A stretch of 47,451 bases of DNA, from contig JASJAY010000067.1 in assembly GCA_030066775.1 (NCBI GenBank), positions 1-47,451 on the forward strand, read 5' to 3'. This document shows positions 1 through 8,445 of this stretch, piece by piece (position 1 is the stretch's first letter; each line of letters begins with the position of its first letter). The position numbers and the translations under genes are program-made. A model generated the notes under the pieces. It was not told the origin of the DNA. It made no database searches and saw only the letters and a list, made by a program, of their open reading frames with translations. Source of the stretch: Planctomycetota bacterium. Its GTDB lineage: Bacteria; Planctomycetota; PLA2; JAEUHO01.

Positions 1-389
1 GAGTAGTTGATCCCGACGCCGTTGGGGCCGACGACGATCTGCACCCAGCCCTCGCCCTCGATCTCGACCTCCTCGCGGGCGACGAGCCGGCCGCCGTCGA
101 TGACGGCCGAGACGAGCCGGTCCCCGGCGCGCACGTAGGCGGTGGGGAGCATGATCGTGGGCACGCCCTGCGGGAAGCGCACCGGGCCCTCCACGACCTT
201 CTCCGCGCCCACGTAGACGAGCGCCTGGAGCGTGCCGCCCTGCTGGGCCAGGCCCGGGGCGGTGATCCAGACGTGCACGGGCGTCTCGCGGTTCTCGACC
301 CCCCAGGTGGTCTGGCAGCCGGGGCCGGCCACGAGGGTGAGGAGCAGCAGGAGGGGGAGGGTGAGTCGGATCACGGGTGCGGTTGTCAT
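1..389 (-). CDS. Secreted lipoprotein of unknown function (C-terminus beyond window)
   Basis: Reading leftward from an ATG whose complement is at 387-389, the frame stays open to the window edge, giving at least 129 residues; the 3' end is missing. The N-terminus has a short Thr/Ala/Arg segment, a run of leucines (residues about 9-20) and then AGPGC with Cys25, which looks like a lipoprotein signal peptide with a slightly atypical lipobox. The mature part begins QTTWGVENRETPVHVW and continues as alternating hydrophobic/polar strands, suggesting a beta-rich periplasmic or surface domain. I do not recognise a family. It is divergent from pyrB, with 96 bases between the two starts, so the two genes may share a promoter region. 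Confidence 0.6.
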   Translation of the reverse strand, partial: MTTAPVIRLTLPLLLLLTLVAGPGCQTTWGVENRETPVHVWITAPGLAQQGGTLQALVYVGAEKVVEGPVRFPQGVPTIMLPTAYVRAGDRLVSAVIDGGRLVAREEVEIEGEGWVQIVVGPNGVGINY

Positions 390-453
390 ACCACTACGCT
401 TCGGGGCGGGCTTGGGTTGGTCCAAGGGGTACGGCAAGCGTAGACTCCGCTTC

Positions 454-474
454 CGACCCGGTCAGGCCGGGTCG
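454..474 (+). promoter_or_regulatory. Leader hairpin abutting the pyrB ribosome binding site
   Basis: CGACCCGG (454-461) and CCGGGTCG (467-474) form a perfect 8-bp stem around a 5-nt loop, ending two bases before the Shine-Dalgarno GGGAGG (477-482) of pyrB. A hairpin this close to the ribosome binding site could modulate translation. No U-tract follows, so it is not an obvious intrinsic terminator. Confidence 0.35.
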
Positions 475-485
475 GCGGGAGGCCC

Positions 486-1451
486 ATGCAGGACGAGGCC
501 CTGAGCGAAGCGGCACGCGCATTTCGCGGTCGCAGCGTTGTTTCGGCGAACGACTTCACGCGGGCCGACATTCTTGCCGTGCTCGAGGCCGCCGGCGCCT
601 TCGAGGGGCGCGCGGGCGGCCCCGGCTCGACCCCGCAGGAGCCGCGCCTCCCCGGGCGTGTCCTGGGGCTGCTCTTCTTCGAGCCTTCCACGCGCACGCG
701 GCTCTCCTTCGAGAGCGCCATGCTGCGGCTCGGCGGCTCGGTGCTCGGCTTCGCCGATGCCCGCGTCAGCTCGTTCAGCAAGGGCGAGACGCTCAACGAC
801 ACGATCCGCGTGGTGGCGGGCTACTGCGACGCGATCGTCCTGCGCCACCCCAACGAGGGCTCCGCCCGCCTGGCCGCCGAGGTCTCGACCATCCCCGTGA
901 TCAACGGCGGCGACGGCAGCAACCAGCACCCGACCCAGACCCTGCTCGACCTCTACACGATCAAGAAGGCGATGGGCCGGCTCGACGACCTGCGCGTCGG
1001 CTTCATGGGGGACCTGCGCTACGGGCGCACGGTGCACAGCCTCGCCGCGGCGCTCCTGCACTTCGACGTGAAGCTCAGCTTCATCGGACCGCCGAGCCTC
1101 AAGCTCCCGCCGGATCTCCGGCTCGAGATCGAGGAGGCCGGCCGCCTGGGCATCGAGGTGGAGAGCCTGGACGAGGTCGAGGACCTCGACGTGCTCTACA
1201 TCACCCGCATCCAGAAGGAGCGCTTCCCCGATCCGGTCGAGTACGAGCGGGTGCGCGCGTCCTACCGCGTCGACCGCGAGGCGCTGCTGCCCCTCGGGCC
1301 GGAGCTCAAGATCATGCATCCCCTGCCGCGCGTGAACGAGGTCGCGCCCGATGTCGACACGCTGCCGGGGGCGATCTACTTCCAGCAGACGCGCAACGGC
1401 GTCACGGTGCGCATGGCCCTGCTGGATCTGATCCTGGGAGGCGGGGCATGA
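486..1451 (+). CDS. pyrB: Aspartate carbamoyltransferase catalytic subunit
   Basis: This 321-residue protein catalyses carbamoyl phosphate + L-aspartate to N-carbamoyl-aspartate, the first committed step of pyrimidine synthesis, in the cytoplasm. The carbamoyl-phosphate loop is intact (FFEPSTRTRLSFE, STRTR at about 68-72), as are the SKGET loop, the aspartate-side motif GDGSNQHPTQTLLD and the C-terminal HPLPRVNEV near residue 278. Length matches the 300-320 residue family norm. The ATG at 486 has GGGAGG three bases upstream. The stop overlaps the pyrI start (ATGA at 1448-1451), so the two chains are translationally coupled, as expected for the c6r6 holoenzyme. Confidence 0.97.
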   Translation: MQDEALSEAARAFRGRSVVSANDFTRADILAVLEAAGAFEGRAGGPGSTPQEPRLPGRVLGLLFFEPSTRTRLSFESAMLRLGGSVLGFADARVSSFSKGETLNDTIRVVAGYCDAIVLRHPNEGSARLAAEVSTIPVINGGDGSNQHPTQTLLDLYTIKKAMGRLDDLRVGFMGDLRYGRTVHSLAAALLHFDVKLSFIGPPSLKLPPDLRLEIEEAGRLGIEVESLDEVEDLDVLYITRIQKERFPDPVEYERVRASYRVDREALLPLGPELKIMHPLPRVNEVAPDVDTLPGAIYFQQTRNGVTVRMALLDLILGGGA

Positions 1452-1876
1452 CCATCCCGCGCGACTTCCGCTTGGTGGACGGCACGGTGATCGACCACCT
1501 GCCCGTGGGGACCGCGGCGCGTGCGCTGGAGCTCCTCCGCCTGCCGCGCGAGGGGCCGGTCACGATCGGCATGAACGTGCCGAGCAGCCGCCACGACAAG
1601 AAGGACATCATCCGGGTCGAGGGCATGGTGCTCGAGAAGCGCGAGCTCGATCGGCTCGCCCTGCTCGGCGAGCACGTCACCGTGAGCATCGTCCAAGCCG
1701 GCAAGGTGGTGGACAAGATCCGGCTGGAGGTGCCCAAGCGCCTGCGCGGGATCCTGACCTGCACGAACCCGACTTGCGTGACCAACAACGAGCCGGTCCA
1801 GACCGTGTTCGAGCGCCTCGGACGCTACCCGTTCCGCTTTCGCTGCACGTACTGCGAGCGCGTGCTCACGCTCTAA
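1448..1876 (+). CDS. pyrI: Aspartate carbamoyltransferase regulatory subunit
   Basis: This 142-residue protein is the allosteric (nucleotide-binding) chain that joins catalytic trimers. The N-terminal GTVIDHLP element and the KVVDKIRLEVP strand correspond to the nucleotide-binding domain. The C-terminal zinc domain has four cysteines at 105, 110, 133 and 136 (CTNPTC and CTYC), the spacing needed to bridge to PyrB. The start overlaps the pyrB stop by four bases. The stop codon overlaps that of the convergent hydrolase (CTAA at 1873-1876). Together with pyrB this predicts an E. coli-like feedback-regulated enzyme rather than the PyrB-only or PyrB-PyrC types. Confidence 0.96.
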   Translation: MTIPRDFRLVDGTVIDHLPVGTAARALELLRLPREGPVTIGMNVPSSRHDKKDIIRVEGMVLEKRELDRLALLGEHVTVSIVQAGKVVDKIRLEVPKRLRGILTCTNPTCVTNNEPVQTVFERLGRYPFRFRCTYCERVLTL

Positions 1877-2601
1877 CCCGCGGCGTCGAGCAGGTCGGCG
1901 ATCGCCTGGTCCAGGGCCGGATCCAGCTGGCCGTGGTCCACGGGGCCGGCGCCGGGCCGGCGCGAGAAGAAGTGGCCGAGCCCCTCGAGCACGATCAGCT
2001 CGCCGTCGGCCGCGAGGTGGCGGCGCAGCTCGTCGTGCGGCGCGACCACGTCGCCGGAGCCCACGATGACGCGCGTGGGCACGGGCACCGCGCGCAGGTT
2101 GTCCAGCGCCTCGGCGTCGAGCGTGGCCTCGTTCAGCGGCCGCCCGAGGAGCAGGTTGCCGAAGTCGCGCTTGCTCCGCGGCACGCGCGTGGCCGGGGCG
2201 ATCAGCAGCGCGCCGCGGACGTCCAGCTTCCGCAGACGGTCGGGCCGAAGCAGCGCGGCCAGAGACCGCGCGCCGTAGCTGAACCCGGCTCCGAGGAGCG
2301 GCCCCTCGGGCACGTGGGCGCGGAGGGTCGCCACGGCAGCGCGCCAGTCGTCGAGGTGGCCCAGGAAGTCGCTGGTCGAGCCCTCGCTCGCGCGCACGCC
2401 GCGGAAGTCGAAGCGCAGGGCGGTGAGCCCGAGACGCGCCGCGCGCTCGCAGGCGGCCACGACCACGGGGTGGTCCATGTTGCCGCCGTGCAGCGGATGC
2501 GGGTGGGCCACGACGATCCCTCCGCGCGCGGTGCCCTCGGCCGCGTGCAGGCGTGCGTCGATCGCATGGATCCCGGACTCGAACCCGGTGGTGGCGGCCA
2601 C
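1873..2601 (-). CDS. Alpha/beta hydrolase of the HPHPLHGG (COG2945-like) type
   Basis: A 242-residue single-domain alpha/beta hydrolase. The strand-loop HPHPLHGGNMDHPVV (33-47) is the oxyanion-side signature of the COG2945/KANL3-Tex30-like group. The nucleophile elbow is GFSYG with Ser108, followed by an acid in VIVGSGDVVAP and a histidine in LEGLGHFF. The substrate cannot be told from sequence. I place the start at a GTG (2601) because AGGAGG lies six bases upstream (2608-2613 on the + strand) and the homologous region begins there, although the frame is open further upstream. It converges on pyrI with overlapping stops and diverges from the parA-like gene. Confidence 0.85.
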   Translation of the reverse strand: MAATTGFESGIHAIDARLHAAEGTARGGIVVAHPHPLHGGNMDHPVVVAACERAARLGLTALRFDFRGVRASEGSTSDFLGHLDDWRAAVATLRAHVPEGPLLGAGFSYGARSLAALLRPDRLRKLDVRGALLIAPATRVPRSKRDFGNLLLGRPLNEATLDAEALDNLRAVPVPTRVIVGSGDVVAPHDELRRHLAADGELIVLEGLGHFFSRRPGAGPVDHGQLDPALDQAIADLLDAAG

Positions 2602-2664
2602 GGACGTCCTCCTCGTGGGGGAGGATGATCCGGCGCCGTCTGCGCCCGGGGGTACCTTTTCTTC

Positions 2665-3843
2665 ATGCGGATCGTCGCCGTCCTGAACCAGAAGGGCGGG
2701 GTGGGGAAGACCACCACCGCCGTGAATCTCGGAGCCGCCCTCGCGCTGCGCGGGCGGCGCGTGCTGCTCATCGACGCCGATCCGCAGGGCAACCTGACGG
2801 ACCACCTGGGCCTCGAGCCCGGCGGCACCGAGGCCTCGCTCTACGACGTGCTCCTCGAGGACGCGTCGATCGAGGCGGCCACCGTCGCGACCGAGACCGA
2901 GCGGCTCTTCGTGGTGCCCTCGGAGCCCGACCTGGCCGCCGCCGAGTCGGAGCTTGCGAACGAGCTGGGCCGCGAGGGACGGCTCTCGCGTGCGCTAGGA
3001 CACCTGGACGCCGAGTCCTACGACTGGATCCTGATCGACTGCCCGCCGAGCCTCGGCCTGCTCTCGATCAACGCCATGGCCGCAGCCTCGGAGCTGCTCA
3101 TCACGCTCCAGAGCGAGTACTTCGCGCTGAAGGGCCTCGCGGCGCTCGACGACGTGATCGCCATGGTGCAGAAGCACCTGAACCCGGAGCTGCGCCTGCT
3201 CGGCATCCTGCCCACGCTGGTCAACCCCGTGACGATCCTCTCGAAGGAGGTCATCGAGGAGGTCAAGAACCACTACGGCGAGGTGGTGTTCGGCACGCGC
3301 ATCCGCCAGAACGTGAGCCTCGCCGAGGCGCCGAGTCGCGGTACGCACATCTTCGCGTACAAGCCCGGCTCGCCCGGCGCCTCCGACTACCTGCGCTTGG
3401 CCGACGAGATCGAGGGGCGTCGCGATACGCGCAATCGGTCGCACGCCACGCGCGTCGCCGTCGCGGAGCGCACGGTGCCGCGCGCCGAGACGCCCGAGAC
3501 CCCGGCCCCCGCCGCCACGACGACGCCGCCGGCGAGCGAGCCGCCCATGCCGCCGCCCGAGACGGGCCGCACGCCCGCGCTCGAGCCCGAGACGCCGCCG
3601 TCCCCCGAACCGGAGCCGACGCCGACGGCCGCCGAGCCTCCGGTGGATCGGATCGTCGAAGCCCAACTCGAGCCGGTGAACGAGCCCGTCGACGAACCGG
3701 AGCTCCCTGAAGCGAGCGCGACGCCGGACGCCGCGCCGGCCGTCGAAGAGCCGGCGCCCCTCGAGCGCCCGGATGTCGTCGAGCTCGACGTCGACGAAGC
3801 CCGCGCCTGGTTCCGCGACGCCATGGCCCGCCGCGGCAACTAG
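2665..3843 (+). CDS. ParA/Soj-family ATPase with a long acidic proline-rich tail
   Basis: This 392-residue protein has an N-terminal ParA/MinD-type P-loop ATPase: deviant Walker A KGGVGKTT with the signature lysine at 10 and P-loop lysine at 15, Walker A' LLIDADPQGNLT, and Walker B ILIDCPPSLG. Such proteins position chromosomes, plasmids or protein cargoes by ATP-dependent binding to nucleoid DNA. The ATPase domain ends near residue 255. The remaining ~135 residues are Pro/Glu/Ala-rich and low in complexity, then end in a short helix-like segment (DEARAWFRDAM). No parB lies next to it, so it may be an orphan that positions another cargo rather than the chromosomal segregation ParA. Confidence 0.9.
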   Translation: MRIVAVLNQKGGVGKTTTAVNLGAALALRGRRVLLIDADPQGNLTDHLGLEPGGTEASLYDVLLEDASIEAATVATETERLFVVPSEPDLAAAESELANELGREGRLSRALGHLDAESYDWILIDCPPSLGLLSINAMAAASELLITLQSEYFALKGLAALDDVIAMVQKHLNPELRLLGILPTLVNPVTILSKEVIEEVKNHYGEVVFGTRIRQNVSLAEAPSRGTHIFAYKPGSPGASDYLRLADEIEGRRDTRNRSHATRVAVAERTVPRAETPETPAPAATTTPPASEPPMPPPETGRTPALEPETPPSPEPEPTPTAAEPPVDRIVEAQLEPVNEPVDEPELPEASATPDAAPAVEEPAPLERPDVVELDVDEARAWFRDAMARRGN

Positions 3844-3850
3844 ACGTCGA

Positions 3851-3956
3851 CGACAATTCGGTGTCAGGACACTTTTCGCGCACCTAGGTCGCAGGTGCTC
3901 CGGCTCGGGATGCCGCTGGCTAGATGAGCGAAAAGTGTCCTGACACCGAGTTGTCG
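3851..3956. repeat. REPIN/MITE-like inverted repeat between parA-like gene and truD
   Basis: Two 29-base arms (3851-3879 and 3928-3956) are inverted copies with one mismatch, around a 48-base centre that holds its own smaller hairpin (GCACCT 3880-3885 with AGGTGC 3893-3898). The core GTGTCAGGACACTTTT resembles short palindromes mobilised by REP-associated tyrosine (RAYT/IS200-like) transposases; this attribution is from memory. The right arm ends one base before the truD stop codon (3958-3960). It sits between convergent genes and could also act as a two-way transcription terminator. Confidence 0.75.
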
Positions 3957-3957
3957 C

Positions 3958-5187
3958 CTAGGCGCCGTGCATGAGGTGCTCGAGGGCGACGGTGGCGAAG
4001 GCGCCGGGGGGCAGGACGAAGCGCACGCGGACGGTCGTGTCGCTCTCCTGCGCGATCGAGGCTTCGTACAGGGGCACGCGCAGAGGGCGGCGGCCGCCCC
4101 GTGCGCGGCAGTGCATCTGGCGGAACTCCTCGGCGTCTGCGCCTTCCTCGTCCGCGATGCCGCGCTCGATCGTCTCGCCCGGACCGTCGGGCCAGCGCAT
4201 GTCGTAGCCCAGGAGCGGGCCCGTGCCCGATGCGCGTAGGGACGCGGCCAGGGCCCGGTCCTGCTCACTGTCGGCGCTGGTGAAGAAGGCGCCGCTCTTG
4301 TGCAGCCAGGCGAGGTCCCCGTCGAGCAGCTTGTCGTAGGTGTCCTCGCGTACGCGGCGATCGAGCACGCGGTTGAAGAGGTAGGACTGCCACGCCGAGA
4401 CCCAGATCTTGCGCTGGGCGGGCGTGATCGCTTCGAAGGCGCCCTGGGGCGTGCCGCCGCGGATCAGCACGCCGAGCGCCTTCTTCTCCGCGCGGTGCCG
4501 GCGCGGGAAGAGGCGGCCCGCCTCCTTCAGGTCGCCCTTGTCGTAGGCCTTGCGTGCCTCGATCACGAGCGGGTTGCCCTCGACGGGCGCCGGGCGCCCG
4601 AGCAACTGGTCAATGAACGTCTGCCAGTCCTCGCGCACGATGGCGCGTCCCAGCACGTGGCCGTCCTGGCGCGTACCGAAGCGCTGCTGCCCGTAGGCGT
4701 TCGGCATGCCGCGCGCGACGAGCCGCTCCAGCACCTCCTGCGCCCGTCCGAGCTTCGAGACGTCGGCGTCCCGGATGCGGATCGTGAAGCGGTTCCCCCG
4801 CAGATGGCCGATCTTGACCGCGGTGTCGGTGCGGTGCACCGAGGCCACGCGGAACTTGCGGTTCTGCACGCCCACGAGCCGCTCGCTCGGGATCTTCGGC
4901 AGCGTGAGGTACTGGCGCGCAACCGCGCGCGAGTCCTTGAGCCCCGCGTAGCCGATCTTGCGCTCGCTGACCTTCGCCTGCTTGCTCAGGAAGAGCAGTA
5001 CGTCGAGCGTCGGCGCGCCGCGCTTGACGATCTCGATCCAGGCGTGATCGCCCCGACCGCTCGGTCGTCGCAGGGGGATCTCCTCGACGACGAAGTCCTC
5101 GGCGCGTTCGCGATAGCGGCCGCCGAGACCGGCGCCCAGGTTTTCGACGTGCGCAACGGCGGCGGGGTGTTCGAGGTCGACGGGCAT
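3958..5187 (-). CDS. truD: tRNA pseudouridine(13) synthase TruD
   Basis: This 409-residue enzyme converts U13 of certain tRNAs to pseudouridine. The N-terminal VVEEIPLRRPSG segment, the catalytic motif GYAGLKDSRAVARQYLT with Asp85 (equivalent to E. coli Asp80), and GMPNAYGQQRFGTRQDG are all characteristic. The C-terminal half contains the TRUD-specific insertion. It is about 60 residues longer than the E. coli protein. The start lies 17 bases from the end of the upstream secreted-protein gene, so truD is probably the last gene of a three-gene - strand transcription unit. Its TAG stop sits one base beyond the REPIN-like repeat. Confidence 0.95.
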   Translation of the reverse strand: MPVDLEHPAAVAHVENLGAGLGGRYRERAEDFVVEEIPLRRPSGRGDHAWIEIVKRGAPTLDVLLFLSKQAKVSERKIGYAGLKDSRAVARQYLTLPKIPSERLVGVQNRKFRVASVHRTDTAVKIGHLRGNRFTIRIRDADVSKLGRAQEVLERLVARGMPNAYGQQRFGTRQDGHVLGRAIVREDWQTFIDQLLGRPAPVEGNPLVIEARKAYDKGDLKEAGRLFPRRHRAEKKALGVLIRGGTPQGAFEAITPAQRKIWVSAWQSYLFNRVLDRRVREDTYDKLLDGDLAWLHKSGAFFTSADSEQDRALAASLRASGTGPLLGYDMRWPDGPGETIERGIADEEGADAEEFRQMHCRARGGRRPLRVPLYEASIAQESDTTVRVRFVLPPGAFATVALEHLMHGA

Positions 5188-5203
5188 CAGGTCGTCTGGA
5201 CGA

Positions 5204-6538
5204 CTAGTCCTTGTAGTGGTGCATCGACTCGAGCGTCGAGCGGATGGCCTCGCCCCACTTCTTGTAGGCGTCGCCGCCGACCGTGACGATCAGGCGGAAG
5301 GAGAAGAACGCGGTGCGCCAGGCGAAGCGCAGCACCGTCTCCTTGCCCGCGCGCGGCCGGTTGCCCTGCAGGACCCCGCGGTACGGCTCGGAGACCTTGT
5401 ACTTCTTGCCGATCGTGTTGCGCTTCACCTTCTCCACGATCTTCATCTTCTTGATGAGATCGCTCGCCTTGGGATCGATCGGGCGCTTGCCCTTCTTGGA
5501 GGCGACCTTGCGCTCGTCGTCCGAGAGATCCGGGAGCGTGATGAAGGTGGGGGCCTTGACCTTCTTGGGCCAGCGGAAGGTGAAGAGCTCGCCGTCCGGG
5601 TGGTTGGCGCTGAAGTTCTTCCACCACGTCTTCGTCATCCACTTCTTGATGTCTTCGTTGGGCGCCTGCTGGCCGTTGATGATGCGCCCATTCTTGGTGG
5701 CGTAGAGGATGATCTGGTACCAGCCGCCGCGATCGACGTCCTCGAAGAAGAGGATCATCGTGTCGTCGGTGACCTCCTTGCGGTTCAGCTTGGCGTGCTT
5801 GGTGAGGCGCAGCGTGTGTTCGCGGAGCTGGATCTCCTCCTCGACCTGCTCGTCTTCACCGGGGCCGTCGCCCTCGCCGCCGTCCGGGTTGTCCTTCGGG
5901 CGCTCGGGCTTCTTGTCGTCGTCCTTGGTCTTCTTGACCATGAACTCGCCCTCGATGTAGTCGAGGTCGACCTTCAGGCCCTCGTCGTCGTACTCCGTGT
6001 GCCAGACGTACATGCGCAGGAGGAGGATCTTGCCGCGGGCGATCGTGATCAGCATGCGCCCGTGGGCCGGGCTCGGCTCGCCGAGCTTGTTGCGCGCCTT
6101 GCCGTCGACGAGCAGGATCTTCGCCGGCAGGTCGTCGTTGAGCGTCGTGTCCATGACCTCGACCTCGGGCGACTCGACGAAGCGTCCCAGGAGGCGGTCG
6201 CGGATGTCCTTGCTGCCGCAGACGTCGGCGAGGGTCTTGTCCTCGGGGGCGTCCAGCTCGAACAGGTGCAGCAGGCCGCCGTGGTAGGTCGTGGCCTCAC
6301 CGGTCTTGAGCTTGTCGAGGTAGCGGCTGGCGCCCTTGATGATCCCCTGCTTGCCCCAGCTGTTGGTCGGCTTCAGCCAGATCCAGGGGCCCGGCTCGTC
6401 CGGGATCACCAGCAGCACGTTGTGCTGGTCGCTGTCCCACTCGCGCGCCTCGCTGTCGCCCGACGGGATCGTCAGCACGAGCCCGAGGGCGAGCAGGGCG
6501 GGAACCAGAAGCCAAGGCGTCCTGTGCATCCAGCGCAT
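5204..6538 (-). CDS. Secreted protein of unknown function, two-part architecture
   Basis: A 444-residue protein with an N-terminal signal peptide (MRWMHRTPW, then LLVPALLALGLVLTIP). Two globular parts are joined by an acidic, Lys/Asp/Gly-rich linker (about residues 208-240). The first contains GPWIWLKPTNSWG. The second starts near TMILFFEDVDRGGWYQ and ends with FSFRLIVTVGGDAYKKWG and ESMHHYKD. The ending, a strand followed by a helix describing a size-limited residual, recalls PsbP/DcrB-like or DUF1795-like folds, but this is only an impression. I prefer the ATG at 6538, with AGGAG six bases upstream, over the ATG at 6544. It lies between the related 584-residue protein gene and truD with 16-22 base gaps, implying co-transcription. 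Confidence 0.7.
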   Translation of the reverse strand: MRWMHRTPWLLVPALLALGLVLTIPSGDSEAREWDSDQHNVLLVIPDEPGPWIWLKPTNSWGKQGIIKGASRYLDKLKTGEATTYHGGLLHLFELDAPEDKTLADVCGSKDIRDRLLGRFVESPEVEVMDTTLNDDLPAKILLVDGKARNKLGEPSPAHGRMLITIARGKILLLRMYVWHTEYDDEGLKVDLDYIEGEFMVKKTKDDDKKPERPKDNPDGGEGDGPGEDEQVEEEIQLREHTLRLTKHAKLNRKEVTDDTMILFFEDVDRGGWYQIILYATKNGRIINGQQAPNEDIKKWMTKTWWKNFSANHPDGELFTFRWPKKVKAPTFITLPDLSDDERKVASKKGKRPIDPKASDLIKKMKIVEKVKRNTIGKKYKVSEPYRGVLQGNRPRAGKETVLRFAWRTAFFSFRLIVTVGGDAYKKWGEAIRSTLESMHHYKD

Positions 6539-6560
6539 CGTCATCTCCTGAGGCGTGTGC

Positions 6561-8315
6561 CTACTTCTTGGCCCAGGTCCAGCCCTTCTGCAGGGCCTTC
6601 AGGGTCTTCTTGAACTTCTTCTCTGCGTCCTCGCCGCCGTACTGCTCCTTGATGAAGTACGTACGCTGCTTGTGACGCACCAGGTAGCCGTTCTCGACGA
6701 ACGGCCGGTCGAAGAACTGGGCCTCGAACCGGTAGCCGACGCCCTTGGCCTTGCCCCACTTGGCCTTGAAGTGCTTCGGCCCCTTGGTCTTGCGGCCCTT
6801 GCGCAGCTTCACGCCCCCGGAGGCCTGCTCCTCCCAAGCGAGGGCCCGGTCGTCGATGAAGTCCTCGGGCTTCTGGCTGTTCTGGGCCAGTGCGGCCGTC
6901 TCGAAGCTCATGACGTCCACGTACATGTAGGCCGAGCCGTCTTCCGTGCGCGCTTCGAGCACGAAGAGCACGTTCGGGTTCGAGGGGGCCTGCATCTTGG
7001 CGAAGATCTCGGGCTTCTTCAGCTTGATGCCCTGCGCCTTGAGCTCGTACTCCTTGCCCTGGTACGAGCCGCGCGGCATCACGTGGAACGGGATCGAGGC
7101 CGCCAGCGGGCCCGCAACGGGCTCGGTGGCGTCGGTGAACTCAATGCCGCCCATGAGCGCCTTGATGGGGGCCGCGTAGTCGGTGTGCGTGTCGCGCGTG
7201 CCGGTCGTGATCGCGCGGAAGCGGTAGATCTCACCGCGCAGCGCGACCCAGTAGTCCGTGACGCCGACGTAGCCGCCTTCCTCCGTCTTGCCGCGCAGGC
7301 CGAACGAGGAGCCGTACACGCCGCCGACCTCGATGTCCTCCTCGAGCGTCACGCCGCCCGGTAGGCGCTCATGGAACGACTTGGCCACCGCGTTCTGGTA
7401 GTCCATGTTGTTGACTTGGAGCGTCGTCAGGTAGCCCGGCTGGCGCTCGAGCGCGGCCACGCTCACCACGGCCTCGGGGGCGTTCTCTTCCTCGCCCGCC
7501 GTCGCGCGCAGGATCACGAGCGGCGCGCCGTGCGCCTTCTCGTTGTCGATCACGCCCGTGACCTTGAAGGGCGTGCCCTCGGGCAGCTTCCAGCGCAGGT
7601 TGTGGCTGGGGAAGACGATCGTGCCCTCTTCCCACTTGGGGCCGTTCTCGGGCCACTCGGCCGGATCGAGCTCGTCCTCGCCGTCCATGCCGGTGCCGCC
7701 GCCGATCTCGTCGCCGCTCTCGCCGCCGTCGGCATCGGGCAGGGGGCCGGTCGCGGGCGTCTCCGCGGGGCCGCCGCCCTGGAGCATGCGGACGCCGCGA
7801 CGTGCCGCGTCGACGGCCTTCCAGTGCTTCTTGTGTGCGCCGTGGAACGACTGCACGAAGAGCAGGTACAGGTTGCCCCCGTGGTCGAGGACGAACATGC
7901 TGGCGTGCTGCTCGACGCCACCCTCCGCCTCCCCGTGCACGAACGCGCAGGTGGCCGGCTTCCCGGCGAACTTGCCATTGAACGACTTGGCGGCCTTGAC
8001 CTTCTTGAGCTGCTGGCGCGCGAAGCCGATGACCTCCTCGATGAACGCCTGCGGGGCGAGGCCCTCGGACGGGCGCCGCATGAGGCTCATCTGCGTGCCG
8101 ACCTCGTTGCTGACGATGCGCGCGACGTACCCCTGCTGCTTCTCCGTGTCGGGGACGTCAAGGAACCGCCAGCCGTCGCTGTCCGGCAGGGTCCACTCGA
8201 GGTTCTTGTCCGCGAAGGTCTTCTTCTCGCCCGCGACCGCGTCCGGGCCGGCGAGCAGAGAGAGCGAGGCGAAGAGCGTCAGGAGCGTCACGAGACGGAC
8301 GCGGCGGTCGAGCAT
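6561..8315 (-). CDS. Secreted protein with three PsbP/DcrB-like segments
   Basis: This 584-residue protein has a signal peptide (LVTLLTLFASLSLLAGPDAVAG) and what looks like three successive domains of about 150 residues. The first opens with NLEWTLPDSDGWRFLD and the second with HNLRWKLPEGTPFKV; the third, from about residue 400, ends in GYRFEAQFFDRPFVENGYLV. The first two openings have the same beta pattern and each domain ends with a helix. A Gly/Asp/Glu-rich linker separates domains one and two. Repeated openings of the form N-L-x-W-x-L-P suggest internal duplication. The fold guess (PsbP/Mog1/DcrB-like) is mine; the function is unknown. It is the first gene of the unit that continues into the 444-residue protein and truD. 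Confidence 0.7.
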   Translation of the reverse strand: MLDRRVRLVTLLTLFASLSLLAGPDAVAGEKKTFADKNLEWTLPDSDGWRFLDVPDTEKQQGYVARIVSNEVGTQMSLMRRPSEGLAPQAFIEEVIGFARQQLKKVKAAKSFNGKFAGKPATCAFVHGEAEGGVEQHASMFVLDHGGNLYLLFVQSFHGAHKKHWKAVDAARRGVRMLQGGGPAETPATGPLPDADGGESGDEIGGGTGMDGEDELDPAEWPENGPKWEEGTIVFPSHNLRWKLPEGTPFKVTGVIDNEKAHGAPLVILRATAGEEENAPEAVVSVAALERQPGYLTTLQVNNMDYQNAVAKSFHERLPGGVTLEEDIEVGGVYGSSFGLRGKTEEGGYVGVTDYWVALRGEIYRFRAITTGTRDTHTDYAAPIKALMGGIEFTDATEPVAGPLAASIPFHVMPRGSYQGKEYELKAQGIKLKKPEIFAKMQAPSNPNVLFVLEARTEDGSAYMYVDVMSFETAALAQNSQKPEDFIDDRALAWEEQASGGVKLRKGRKTKGPKHFKAKWGKAKGVGYRFEAQFFDRPFVENGYLVRHKQRTYFIKEQYGGEDAEKKFKKTLKALQKGWTWAKK

Positions 8316-8331
8316 GGCACGGTCCCCGGGC

Positions 8332-8354
8332 AGAATTTGCGACAGCGCAATTCT
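8332..8354. promoter_or_regulatory. Imperfect palindrome upstream of the 584-residue secreted protein
   Basis: AGAATTTGCG-ACAG-CGCAATTCT lies 17 bases before the ATG of the downstream - strand gene. The arms match apart from one extra base. A near copy, GAATGTGCGACAGCAATTC, lies at 39872-39890 in another divergent intergenic region. An operator or a start-site-associated element are both possible. Confidence 0.4.
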
Positions 8355-8445
8355 ACCGCGTCCGCGTGCGTCCTGGCGAGCCCCCTCGGGGCGAACGTCG
8401 CACCTGCCGGTGTCCCCATGCCGGATCGTTACCGGCGGGGAACGG

